Assembly (NCBI GenBank): GCA_014843695.1
Contig: CM026390.1
Location: forward strand, 101,560,722-101,624,721
DNA: 64,000 bases
Reading direction: 5' to 3'
Origin: Archivesica marissinica
Lineage: Eukaryota > Mollusca > Bivalvia > Venerida > Vesicomyidae
Each line of letters begins with the position of its first letter. Positions within the stretch are counted from its first letter, which is position 1. The notes beneath the pieces were generated by a model. The model was given only the letters and a program-made list of their open reading frames with translations, was not told the DNA's origin and searched no databases. The position numbers were made by a program, and so were the translations under genes. Of this stretch, positions 13,205 to 26,200 are shown in pieces.

Positions 13205-13408
13205 TGTTCGTTTCAGGTGCGAAAGGTCCGGAGTTGGAACGCTGTTGGTGCTATTATAATCGTGTCCTTCAGCAAGCAAGGCATCTAAATTCCACGTTGC
13301 CTCATCCCTCTCCCTCGTGGCGATGGATTCCATCAGGAATGAGGTCTTGAGTGATTAATATAAGTTGTAAGAACTTGTTTCGCAATCAAGCTAAAATAAA
13401 TACAATGA
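13205..13408 (+). mobile_element. SINE-like repeat (family B), 5'-truncated
   Basis: Contains gcaaggcatctaaattccac, ccctcgtggcgatggattcc and the tail gagtgattaatataagttgt followed by aagaacttg. The same body occurs at 31255-31430 and 32450-32610, and the same tail ends the tRNA-headed SINE at 54324-54551. It is therefore read as a dispersed retroposon. Confidence 0.65.
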
Positions 13409-13795
13409 CCCAATATTCTCTATGCATAATATACATGTATACGCAAGTAGCTTTTAATAGAAATGTTAAATTCATTATTTGTGTTAATAAAATGTGTTTC
13501 ATTTGATTTGTTTTAAGTCCTGTGACTTGGTTAATCAAATATGACCACATCCATAACTTTCTATTTTGAATCATCATAACTGCATCATTTGCAGTGCGAT
13601 TTTCAAAACTCTTTCACAACACTACATTTTAGTGAGCTTTATTTTCCAAGATTAACTTGAATCTTGATGGTTTTCTTTTAAATTATGACATCTTTATTTA
13701 CATTTATTGTGTAAAGCTTATACGGTATACTTTGATTCCCAAATACATATAAATTACGAGTTAATAACATGTACAACATTCCCTCATATAAATAA

Positions 13796-14785
13796 CCAGG
13801 ACACTGTAGCTCTTGTTTCAGTAGTCGTCAATATCTACAGTAAATAACCAGGACACTGTAGCTCTTGTTTCAGTAGTCGTCAATATCTACGGTAAATAAC
13901 CAGGACACTGTAGCTCTTGTTTCAGTAGTCGTCAATATCTACGGTAAATAACCAGGACACTGTAGCTCTTGTTTCAGTAGTCGTCAATATCTACGGTAAT
14001 AACAGGACACTGTAGCTCTTGTTTCAGTAGTCGTCAATATCTACAGTAAATAACCAGGTCACTGTAGCTCTTGTTTCAGTAGTCGTCAATATCTACGGTA
14101 AATAACCAGGACACTGTAGCTCTTGTTTCAGTAGTCATCAATATCTACGGTAAATAACCAGGACACTGTAGCTCTTGTTTCAGTAGTCGTCAATATCTAC
14201 GGTAAATAACCAGGACACTGTAGCTCTTGTTTCAGTAGTCGTCAATATCTACGGTAAATAACCAGGACACTGTAGCTCTTGTTTCAGTAGTCGTCAATAT
14301 CTACGGTAAATAACCAGGACACTGTAGCTCTTGTTTCAGTAGTCGTCAATATCTACGGTAAATAACCAGGACACTGTAGCTCTTGTTTCAGTAGTCGTCA
14401 ATATCTACGGTAAATAACCAGGACACTGTAGCTCTTGTTTCAGTAGTCGTCAATATCTACGGTAAATAACCAGGACACTGTAGCTCTTGTTTCAGTAGTC
14501 GTCAATATCTACGGTAAATAACCAACACCCCAGGTCACTGTAGCTCTTGTTTCAGTAGTCGTCAATATCTACGGTAAATAACCAGGACACTGTAGCTCTT
14601 GTTTCAGTAGTCATCAATATCTACGGTAAATAACCAGGACACTGTAGCTCTTGTTTCAGTAGTCGTCAATATCTACGGTAAATAACCAGGACACTGTAGC
14701 TCTTGTTTCAGTAGTCGTCAATATCTACGGTAAATAACCAGGACACTGTAGCTCTTGTTTCAGTAGTCGTCAATATCTACGGTAA
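13796..14785. repeat. 52-bp minisatellite, about 19 copies
   Basis: The unit contains aaccaggacactgtagctct, then tgtttcagtagtcgtcaata and tctacggtaa. Units are nearly identical. One near 14521 has an insertion (accaacacccc) and one near 13999 lacks two bases. Confidence 0.95.
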
Positions 14786-15796
14786 ACCAAGGTGTTGTTA
14801 ACTAAACGACTACTGGCAGTAATATTTATGTACTGTACATTATGAACGAATAAATATGTTCTAAACCAATATTTATGCACTGAGCAGACAATTATTGTAC
14901 CAAAGAACAGAATCACACTTAAAACAGTATTCAGTATAAATCTGCGGTAGTGAACCATATTCATGAATTTAACTGGCTAATAATTTCATATACATTGATT
15001 ACAGAGATTCCGAGAGAAATAAACTGTAAACATATACAAGTAGAACATAAAGACTCACTGTGTATAGATCTAAATGTCTTCACATATGCTTCCAACATTT
15101 ATTTCCAGTACAACCTTTCCAGGTTGAGCATTGAACACTATTCTATTTACACATTTTTGCTTCTAGCATATTAAGGAAGGGTACAATTGCACTAATATAG
15201 TGAATATATAGTTGCACCCAACATGCACAATATCCATGCTCCAGCTACTGGCAGCTAGAGATAGTGCAGATAGGCGCATCCAATATATATTGTCAATTGG
15301 CAAGACACAATCAATTGATAGTTATTAATGGTATACAACAATGGTATACGACATGGTGTTTCCGATGTTTCCCAGCTCTTCTTGATACTGTATTGTTTTA
15401 TCTTAATGCTGATTATATATTTGTTATTAAGATGTTTTGGCAAGCTTTATTCTCACAGATTTATACTGCTGTATTATATTTAAATGGAAGGTATGATGGT
15501 CAATTTATGAAATAATAAGAGTGGATAAATATAGTAGCAACGTCTTTAGTATTCATTGAAAACGCTAATTGTCACTCAATTTGCAATAATCATTCTCCCT
15601 CGAGATATCAACATGTTGAATGACTGGCCCCGTGTTCAGATGTTAATTGCACCCTGTTAAACGGACAACTAAAACACCACGCAACAATGTTAAAGCCGCA
15701 CACCGGTAGCAGATGCAGGTTATTAATTGTACTGCCTTATTAGAAGATACATCCGACAATGCAATAAGTTTACAAGGCAGCTCTTATTTCGGTTTT
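14786..15796. other. Gene-free AT-rich stretch
   Basis: Only short frames of chance type. No recognised gene, RNA or repeat. Confidence 0.5.
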
Positions 15797-15895
15797 AACC
15801 CTTTCAACACCACAGGCCTCTAAATAGGCTTACAAAAAGTGTAGATCCAGATGAGCCGGCTCGACACTTTTTGCCAGTAATAATAATGACTATTT
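15797..15895. mobile_element. Fragment of TTAA-type MITE (family B)
   Basis: Begins ttaaccctttcaacaccaca, continues ggcctctaaataggcttac and agtgtagatccagatgagcc, the same order as one end of the complete copy at 32665-32908 read on the minus strand. The other end is not recognisable, so this is a truncated or diverged copy. Confidence 0.65.
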
Positions 15896-16759
15896 TGTAC
15901 AAAAAGTAGGACATGTGCAATTCAATAAATCCTGCAAACACAAAACGAAGATGTTTGGTACATGTACACTATTTTCAATGATGTTGTTGCTTGTTATAAT
16001 TCTATTCAAGATTTATATATATAACTGTTAAAGATAAAAGGTAAGGAAACCAGACTTGTCACCATACCACATTCCCAGAGGCTTGATTCAACACAATCAC
16101 AGTTGTTTCCCCATCAAATATGACAACTTGGGAAAAGATAACATTATGTACACAGGGCAGGACAATCAGGATATTCAACAGGAAATGGGGCATCACAAAA
16201 GGGACAGAAGGGTGCCAGAATAGAGGTGCAGCACCACTCTGTCCAAACTGGACCAGACCACTTTATCGTATCTATACAGATTTGCAGCAAAATGTTGTAC
16301 CATTGAATGCATCATTACTTGGCAACAAGATATTTTGGAATGCTTTTATTTTAGTGCCAAGCAGCCGATGGTTGCCAACACATGGTGACCCAGTGTTTCA
16401 ATCTGACATTACGTTCTCTGAGGAAATAATCCATTACTATAAATAATCCAATTTTGCAAACAAACAGCTAATTAATGAAATATAGATTAATTGCTAGAGT
16501 TTACGATGCAAATGTTGACAAACGGACAGAGGTACAAACACTAAGAACATCTGACCATGAGCCGTAAGCAGAGGTAACACAGCATGAGTGCCATACATTG
16601 ATAAGATGTGCAAGAAGTCTGCAGTATTACATGTGAGAACAGCAAGCAGATCGGGCCCTCTTGTTTAGTATCTGTTGTTGCTAGTGAGCATATGTTCAAA
16701 TCCTTGCATTCATGTGAATGTTAATAATGGAGAACTGTAATAACACAATACAACACGAC
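15896..16759. other. Gene-free stretch
   Basis: A 108-codon plus-strand frame at 16120-16446 has no recognisable domain and no supporting splice or family evidence. I see nothing else. Confidence 0.45.
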
Positions 16760-17085
16760 AAGCACCAAATCTCTCACTTATGTCTAGAGATGCTGTAGTA
16801 CAGCACTAAATCTCTCACTTATGTCTAGAGATGCTGTAGTACAGCACTAAATCTCTCACTTATGTCTAGAGATGCTGCAGTACAGCACCAAATCTCTCAC
16901 TTATGTCTAGAGATGCTGCAGTACAGCACCAAATCTCTCACTCAAGTTCGGAGTTGCAGTAGTCCCGTGTGTCGCCGGAGAGGAGAGCCGCAGTACAACA
17001 CCAAATCTCTCGTTTTAGTCCGGAGTTGCAGTAGTCCCGCGTGTCGCCGGAGATGAGAGCTACATCAGTACCGCACTCAGTCATG
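16760..17085. repeat. 41-bp array (about 4 copies) passing into a ~68-bp derivative (2 copies)
   Basis: Units of caccaaatctctcacttatg plus tctagagatgctgcagtaca repeat four times. Two longer units follow that share caccaaatctctc but carry gttgcagtagtcccg and gtgtcgccgga. The array lies about 120 bp downstream of the eRF3 stop codon and could fall within its 3' UTR. Confidence 0.85.
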
Positions 17086-17207
17086 TCAAAGTTGCAGTAG
17101 TATCACTGCCAATTAGCCAACAAAAACGTTCATACATGAGCAGAATAATCAGTATGCGTAACTATGATGTAGTTGCAGCTTGGTAATGTGTAAATGGCTT
17201 GTATTGT

Positions 17208-17251
17208 TTATTCTAATACTTTTAACACTTGACCTATCGCTATGGTTCGAC
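17208..17251 (-). CDS. GSPT1: eRF3 exon 14, C terminus
   Basis: Acceptor ttgcag, then the split Gly and [13 protein letters not shown] followed by TAA. This completes the conserved C-terminal strand of the family. The hexamer AATAAA overlaps the stop codon. Confidence 0.93.
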
Positions 17252-20200
17252 CTGCAACAAAAAAAACATACATGCAATAATATACAAACAAGCAAATTAG
17301 ATGAATTAATATCCTCCACCAAACTGCTTTAAACGGACAATATGTTGGACCTTTTGGTGAAATTAATTATGTGCATTTAGGGAATTGTGGCGAATATCAA
17401 GCTTTTATTTAATTTTGCCGAAAACTAATCAAAATCTATTTATAATAAGTCGTCATGACCGAAAATCATGGTCTCACACCTCGTTCAATACGAGGGATTG
17501 AATAAAAAAAAATTAACTTTTTCACAGCTACTAGAATTAAGACAATTAAGTGTTCTGATAACAATTGACCTTTCTGCCGATTTTGATTGACAGCTGGCGT
17601 TAGCCAATCGCATCGCACCATTCGCGCACACCCCCGGCAACGGCTTATCGCCGCCATCTTGTTAGACAAACAATGCATATTAGACAAACTAGTAACGAGT
17701 AGACAAATTTGAAAAGGCGTGAATTTGATCGAAAATACGGGTTTAAAATTGTTTTAATGATGTTGAAAATGTGTAGCTTTGGTGTGTGGGTTAGTTATAG
17801 TACAAAATTAGTCGATATCCTGGTGATCGACGTTAAATTCAACCCATTTCAAAATCCTTGGACAAATCTAAGTGTGTATATGAACCACAAAATACCAGAC
17901 AGCTGCTTTAAAAAAAATGCATCTATAAAAACACCGACTGACACTATATAGTCATACTTTTCTAGCAAACACAGCAATCAAATTTAAGCGTGTCACACTA
18001 TTTATTGGGAGTAATCAACAACTTACCGAATACCGGTACATCACAGAGACCGCCGACTTTATAATATCCCGATAGGGGCCTACTGCTATTCAAGATCAAA
18101 GTATTGCACATCGGAATTTAGCACTGATTGTGCTAATTGGTCAATTATAAAATGTGTGCACATAATTATAGTATTGATTACTACACCTAGTCATTGTTTT
18201 ATCGTTCTGTCAGACAAACGAGTTAGTTAGTAAAGTTTTAATCAAATCTGATAACGAGTGATCGTGATCTGAAATTATGTTTTGAAAAATAATTACAAAT
18301 TAATTAATGCTGTCTGTCATTGACAATGGTGAAAAGATGTAGTTACGGTCTGTGTGACAGTGATAGTAGATATCCAGATCGATTGATAGGTGACGTTAAA
18401 TTCGTGCCATTTCCAAAACCTAAGACAAATCTTGAAACATGTCTAAGGTGAATTAAGTTGTGTGGACGACCAAACAACCAGCTGAATACATCCAAAATTA
18501 ATGCAAACAGATATATTTGCACAAAAGTAAGTTGAAATTAATTTATTTATGCATAATAAAATATTTCGAAAAAATATATTCTGCATTTATAGATTTACTG
18601 TTCACAAGAGATATGTGAGTATAATGGTGATTAAAATTATACATGTGGTTCATACATATTGTCGTGGATGGTGGACTAGGGATCAGATAGTAGTAATAGT
18701 ACCCATGCATGTGCAGAGCTGTGGGATTCCCATATTAGCTCAGTGAACATACTGGTGTTCAGTTTTTGGGCCTAATGTTCGAGTCTTCTAGGAGGCATAG
18801 GGTCGAGTCTCTCAAGACGGTGGCATATTTCATTTCTTTTGATGTCAAAGTTGACACAATATGGTTGTTCACTCTTCCGTTGATTGCGAAAGCATTTTCC
18901 ACGAACGCTTAACACGTCCTCATCCGTTAAATATATCTGTACTTTAGAGAAATAACCTTCACTGAAGAACCTAAATCCTTGCTGTCTTGCTTTCAACGAG
19001 ATATTCTTATCTGGGTGAAATAAAACCGAGAAATTCGACGGAATTTTATCTAGATTAACTAGATGCAGGACTGCGTTAGACGCCATTTTGTTAGATAGCT
19101 TGTCTCGCGTGGTTACAGCGAGCACCGGTAACTATGGGGGGCGTGCCTAAGTAGCGTTTGCAGAAAGGTCAATTGGTCATATCCTGCCTGCAATCATGCC
19201 AATATGTGCACATACTGAAACCAACATTGACAATATGCCCAAACACTCACCTTCATCTCGTAACGTAAATCTGCCCATCTGTGGAAAGTCTGAGAATGTC
19301 TCCATACAGACCATTCCTGCATTCACGTGGAATCTTGCAATACCAATCTGGTCTTGCATTATAAACCGTGTTGGAGTTTTTGCACCAGTTTTTTTGTCTA
19401 TTAAACATATGAGGTTTCTAATAGTGACTTCCTCCTCCACTGTATTAAGATGTAACACTGCACTATATCCTGCACAGATTATTGACTTGTGCTCCAATAT
19501 CACAATCTGAAGTTCATAATATACAATCTGTAGGTCACAGTATACAATCTGAAGATCATTATATACAATCTAAAAATCAATATATGCAATCTGAAGTTCA
19601 TAATATACAATCTGTAGGTCATTATATCAATCTAAAGATCACTATATACCATCTGAAGATCATTATATACCATCTGAAGATCACTATATCAATCCGAAGG
19701 TCACTACAGTCAACTTGTTACAAGCCAACATATATTAAGCAGCCAGTTTCCCAATATGTTTTTTTAATATATATTTGACCTCTATTAAGCAGTCACTTTA
19801 TGTGATTCCCTTGGCTGACTGCTTAAGACAGGTTTGACTGTATATACCATCTGATGTGGAGAATTAACATGTTCAGGAGTAATGAGCAAACCTTTTAAGA
19901 AGAATTTTCTTTCATTATACAGTTTTGACCTTCCATCTACGTACGATCTCAAAAATTCGCAAAATATAAATACTCGTGACAAATAATGTTCTACTGTATT
20001 GCACCAATTTCTGACCTTTGATGGCTAGGTGTGACCTTGACCTTGCAGTTACGGATCATTGTTGTGCATAAGACTTTTGTGGAAACAAAAATGGGTCGGA
20101 TTGACGTTCCGACTTCTGCAAAACATAATAGTCATATATTCTTAGAAAGGGGGCATACTGAACAAGACTTAAGCAAACGTATTACCTACCTTTGCATCAA

Positions 20201-23200
20201 AGGTTCTACCTGTGTTACAGGGTGCATCTAATGCACATATCACAAAGCCTGGAGATACATCCTGAAAACAACAATCGTAGGTAAACTTTCTTTATTAACT
20301 GCTAAGCAAGTTCTCACACTCGTGTGTCACGCTTCTTCATGCGGGATGAAATTAAGAGCAGCCAGAGATGATCCACCTGCCTTATCTAGTGGCCACCGCA
20401 CAACCTCGTAAACTTCTCAAGACCAAGAATTGAACCAGGGTTGCAGTAGAGAATCAAATGTGCTAACCACTGTGCAAATCATATACCGTACAAGCAGCAA
20501 GTGTAGAGGATTACAGAACAGGGGTGACTATCACAAGTGGCAGTACAACAGAGGGTGCTATATCTATAATAGAACATCATATACCGTACAAGCAGCAAGT
20601 GTAGAGGATTACAGAACAGGGGTGACTATCACAAGTGGCAGTATAACAGAGGGTGATATATCTATAATAGAACATCATATACCGTACAAGCAGCAAGTGT
20701 AGAGGATTACAGAACAGGGGTGACTATCACAAGTGGCAGTATAACAGAGGGTGATATATCTATAATAGAACATCATATACCGTACAAGCAGCAAGTGTAG
20801 AGGATTACAGAACAGGGGTGACTATCACAAGTGGCAGTATAACAGAGGGTGATATATCTATAATAGAACATCTGCTACTTATTACGGCCGTCAATATAAA
20901 TGGTCAAATAATCATTGTGACAAAGTTTACTCCGGTCTTGCCAATAGGACATTAAAGGTGTATTCTACTTGTACAGCGATATGTTGTATTAGTACATTAG
21001 ACATTCAGCAAATATCTTCAGCTTGAAATGTATGCTCAAACGTAGTGTTTGGTGTAGGCAACTATAAATGGCAATTATGTTCTTGTGGATGCTAATTTAA
21101 GATAGCTCCGAGTTGGTGTCTCTACACAAGAGGGGGAATATGGCTATATGAAGGTGCTATAACTGGTGCTACTGTGGCGATTATCCATGCCTATAATTTT
21201 GATATGAGAATTATCTCTCATTTTCAGGAGCAGAGATGTGGTAATCCTATGCCTGACTTGTCCCCATGCCACGCCCTGCAACTTCAAGCAAAATAATCTC
21301 ACTAGTACATCAAAGTCTGATAGACCAGACAGAGACTAAAATATACAACGAAAACATGGGTTTGTTGATTCCTGGATTACAGTTACATGTGGCATATGCT
21401 AGAGGTAGAACCACTAACCTTCCGCAAACCAGTTGGATAGGCAACAAAAGTAGAACAAATTTAATTATTGCAAATAATATCGCGACTATACAATCATATT
21501 CCAGTGTCATACTGCTGCTGTGTCCTATCCTATTATATATTATCCTGATCAACTTTGGTGTTATTATTTGGTGTTATTATTTGGTAACTTTGGTGTTATT
21601 ATTTGGTGTTATTATTTGGTAACTTTGGTGTTATTATTTGGTAACTTTGATGTTATTATTTGTTTTACTAACTATCTGGGACATAATCAAATTCCTTTCG
21701 AGATCCGTTCTATGAATGTTTGGGATTGTTCCTGACATAAGCAGGTCTTTATCATTATTAACAAGATGAAATGTAATAGCTTCCCCTTATTTAGGGTCCA
21801 AAACACTCGAGTTACTGCTGATTTGCCCATTATTGAACTGTCCAAGATGCTGCCTCCATCGTGTTCACACAGCAATCTACGACACAAAGGGCCGGACAAA
21901 GGGTGATCCCAAAAGCATCATCACTGACTTGTATGCCACTGTAAATTATCATCACTGATGGTCACAGGTTCGAGCCCCGCTCTTATTTATATGAAAAAGT
22001 TGACAGTTTCTTAGTACTGGAGTCTGCCCAGGAAAGGTGTTGTTAATAAACTTAAATAAACAAAACCATCATCCAATATTAACAATACCTCTTCTTCTAC
22101 TCCGGAAACTTTACACTTGACATTTTCTCCTGGATGCACCTCATCAGTTTCCTCATCATAGGACCACAACTGCATAATCTTCACTGAACACTGTCAATAT
22201 ATATATATATAACCATAACTGTATATGGATGGACGCAATATGTTGCAATATGTTACACGACTCAATATGTTACATGACGCAATATGTTACACGACGCATT
22301 ACATGACGCAATATGTGTACACGACGCAATATATGTACACGGCAATATGTTACACGACGCAATATGTTACACGACGCAATATGTTACACGACGCAATATG
22401 TTACACAACACAATATGTTACACGACACAATATGTTACACGACACAATATGTTACACGACACATTATGTTATACGATGCAATATGTTACACGGTGCAATA
22501 TGCTACACGACACAATATGTTACACGACACATATGTTACACGACGGGTGTTTAAAATACATGTGCTTCATACAAGCCATTTCAATGACTTGATTGAACAA
22601 GCTCATACGGACAAATACCATTAAGTCAATAAAGCCTTGATGACGTTTGGACCACTGAAAGTTGTGTGACCCAGATACAGGATAACAGAGATAATTGCTT
22701 GTAAACACAAAATGAATCTCAATTTCATCAAACTTTTTAATTTTGTATCAACAACATAAATATCAGTGTTGCAAATAATATCTACCCTGTTTGGCATGAG
22801 TAAAACACTCTGATTCTTAGCGCAGATTCCCGACTCCACCTTGCCTATCAATATAGTACCCATATCTTTATATCTGTCCACGATAGGCATACGGAAAGGT
22901 TTATCTAATGCACGGCTGATGGCTGGAAGTCCGTCTAAGTACTGTATCAATGATGGACCTCTGTAACACAAGGGCATACATATTATACAACTGTTTACTG
23001 TTACAGTAAGTATAAACATAGTACATGTACATACATGAAAGTAGTGCAAGATGAGCTATTAAATGGGTAGAAATAATAATCTATTGAATTATTAGGAACT
23101 AACTTCCGAAGAATGGCTTGGCAGGTAATGTACTTAGTTGCCACTGTAAAGGAATGTGTTAGGAAACGCGCTTACAGTACACTACACGAGTTAAATGGTA

Positions 23201-26200
23201 CCATGTAATAAACGCGCTTACAGTACACTACACAGGTTAAATGGTACCATGTAATAAACGCGCTTACAGTACACTACACAAGTTAAATGGTACCATGTAA
23301 TAAACGCGCTTACAGTACACTACACGAGTTAAATGGTACCATGTAATAAACGCGCTTACAGTACACTACACAAGTTAAATGGTACCATGTAATAAACGCG
23401 CTTACAGTACACTACACAGGTTAAATGGTACCATGTAATAAACGCGCGTACAGTACACTACACAAGTTAAATGGTACCATGTAATAAACGCGCTTACAGT
23501 ACACTACACGAGTTAAATGGTACCATGTAATAAACGCGCTTACAGTACACTACACGAGTTAAATGGAACCATGTAATAAACGCGCTTACAGTACACTACA
23601 CAAGTTAAATGGTACCATGTAATAAACGCGCTTACAGTACACTACACAAGTTAAATGGTACCATGTAATAAACGCGCTTACAGTACACTACACGAGTTAA
23701 ATGGTACCATGTAATAAACGCGCTTACAGTACACTACACAAGTTAAATGGTACCATGTAATAAACGCGCTTACAGTACACTACACAGGTTAAATGGTACC
23801 ATGTAATAAACGCGCTTACAGTACACTACACAAGTTAAATGGTACCATGTAATAAACGCGCTTACAGTACACTACACAGGTTAAATGGTACCATGTAATA
23901 AACGCGCTTACAGTACACTACACGAGTTAAATGGTACCATGTAATAAACGCGCTTACAGTACACTACACAAGTTAAATGGTACCATGTAATAAACGCGCT
24001 TACAGTACACTACACGAGTTAAATGGTACCATGTAATAAACGCGCTTACAGTACACTACACAAGTTAAATGGTACCATGTAATAAACGCGCTTACAGTAC
24101 ACTACACAAGTTAAATGGTACCATGTAATAAACGCGCTTACAGTACACTACACAAGTTAAATGGTACCATGTAATAAACACTACACAAGTTAAATGGTAC
24201 CATGTAATAAACGCGCTTACAGTACACTACACAAGTTAAATGGTACCATGTAATAAACGCGCTTACAGTACACTACACAGGTTAAATGGTACCATGTAAT
24301 AAACGCGCTTACAGTACACTACACAGGTTAAATGGTACCATGTAATAAACGCGCTTACAGTACACTACACAAGTTAAATGGTACCATGTAATAAACGCGC
24401 TTACAGTACACTACACAGGTTAAATGGTACCATATAATAAACGCGCTTACAGTACACTACACAAGTTAAATGGTACCATGTAATAAACGCGCTTACAGTA
24501 CACTACACAGGTTAAATGGTACCATGTAATAAACGCGCGTACAGTACACTACACAAGTTAAATGGTACCATGTAATAAACGCGCTTACAGTACACTACAC
24601 AAGTTAAATGGTACCATGTAATAAACGCGCTTACAGTACACTACACAGGTTAAATGGTACCATGTAATAAACGCGCTTACAGTACACTACACAAGTTAAA
24701 TGGTACCATGTAATAAACGCGCTTACAGTACACTACACAGGTTAAATGGTACCATGTAATAAACGCACTTACAGTACACTACACAGGTTAAATGGTACCA
24801 TGTAATAAACGCGCTTACAGTACACTACACAAGTTAAATGGTACCATGTAATAAACGCGCTTACAGTACACTACACAAGTTAAATGGTACCATGTAATAA
24901 ACACGCGTACAGTACACTACACAAGTTAAATGGTACCATGTAATAAACGCGCTTACAGTACACTACACAAGTTAAATGGTACCATGTAATAAACGCGCTT
25001 ACAGTACACTACACAAGTTAAATGGTACCATGTTATAAACGCGCTTACAGTACACTACACAGGTTAAATGGTACCATGTAATAAACGCGCTTACAGTACA
25101 CTACACAAGTTAAATGGTACCATGTAATAAACGCGCTTACAGTACACTACACAGGTTAAATGGTACCATGTAATAAACGCGCTTACAGTACACTACACAA
25201 GTTAAATGGTACCATGTTATAAACGCGCTTACAGTACACTACACAGGTTAAATGGTACCATGTAATAAACGCGCTTACAGTACACTACACGAGTTAAATG
25301 GTACCATGTAATAAACGCGCTTACAGTACACTACACGAGTTAAATGGTACCATGTAATAAACGCGCTTACAGTACACTACACAGGTTAAATGGTACCATG
25401 TAATAAACGCGCTTACAGTACACTACACAAGTTAAATGGTACCATGTAATAAACGCGCTTACAGTACACTACACAGGTTAAATGGTACCATGTTATAAAC
25501 GCGCTTACAGTACACTACACAAGTTAAATGGTACCATGTAATAAACGCGCGTACAGTACACTACACAGGTTAAATGGTACCATGTAATAAACGCGCTTAC
25601 AGTACACTACACAGGTTAAATGGTACCATGTAATAAACGCGCTTACAGTACACTACACAGGTTAAATGGTACCATGTAATAAACGCGCTTACAGTACACT
25701 ACACAGGTTAAATGGTACCATGTAATAAACGCGCTTACAGTACACTACACGAGTTAAATGGTACCATGTAATAAGGATGACAACATTCTTGTACCATTTA
25801 GTTAGTTTATACAAATTTATTTTAGCTCAATTGCGAAACAACGCACAACATTGTTTTAATTGCTCTAGACCTAAATCCTGATGAATCTATTGCCATGTTG
25901 GAGAGAGAAGAGGCAATGTGGAATTTATGTGACTTTCCGATAGTGCAGTGTTAGTTTCAGACATGAGGCCCGGAATTCACACCCAACTGTGTAGCCCAAA
26001 CGATTGAACCATTTAACATGTGTAATGTACCATTCTGTAAGTCTGGTACCATATATCTTGTAAGTTATCTCATGACAATGACTTAGAATAAAGTCACCGC
26101 CACAGATGCTTAGTAAAAGTTGACTGCTTAATGGAGGGAATGCGAGAGTGACAGCTTGTATTTACATATACACCATCAGCTCAAGCAGTGTAATACCTAG

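Noticed and set aside
16120..16446. 108-codon plus-strand frame as a gene
   Set aside because: No recognisable domain and no splice or family support. It lies among repeats downstream of eRF3.
17206..17213. AATAAA overlapping the eRF3 stop as the functional poly(A) signal
   Set aside because: It would leave almost no 3' UTR. Other AATAAA-type hexamers occur downstream, so the real site cannot be chosen from sequence.
19196..19510. 104-codon plus-strand frame
   Set aside because: Antisense of eRF3 exon 13.
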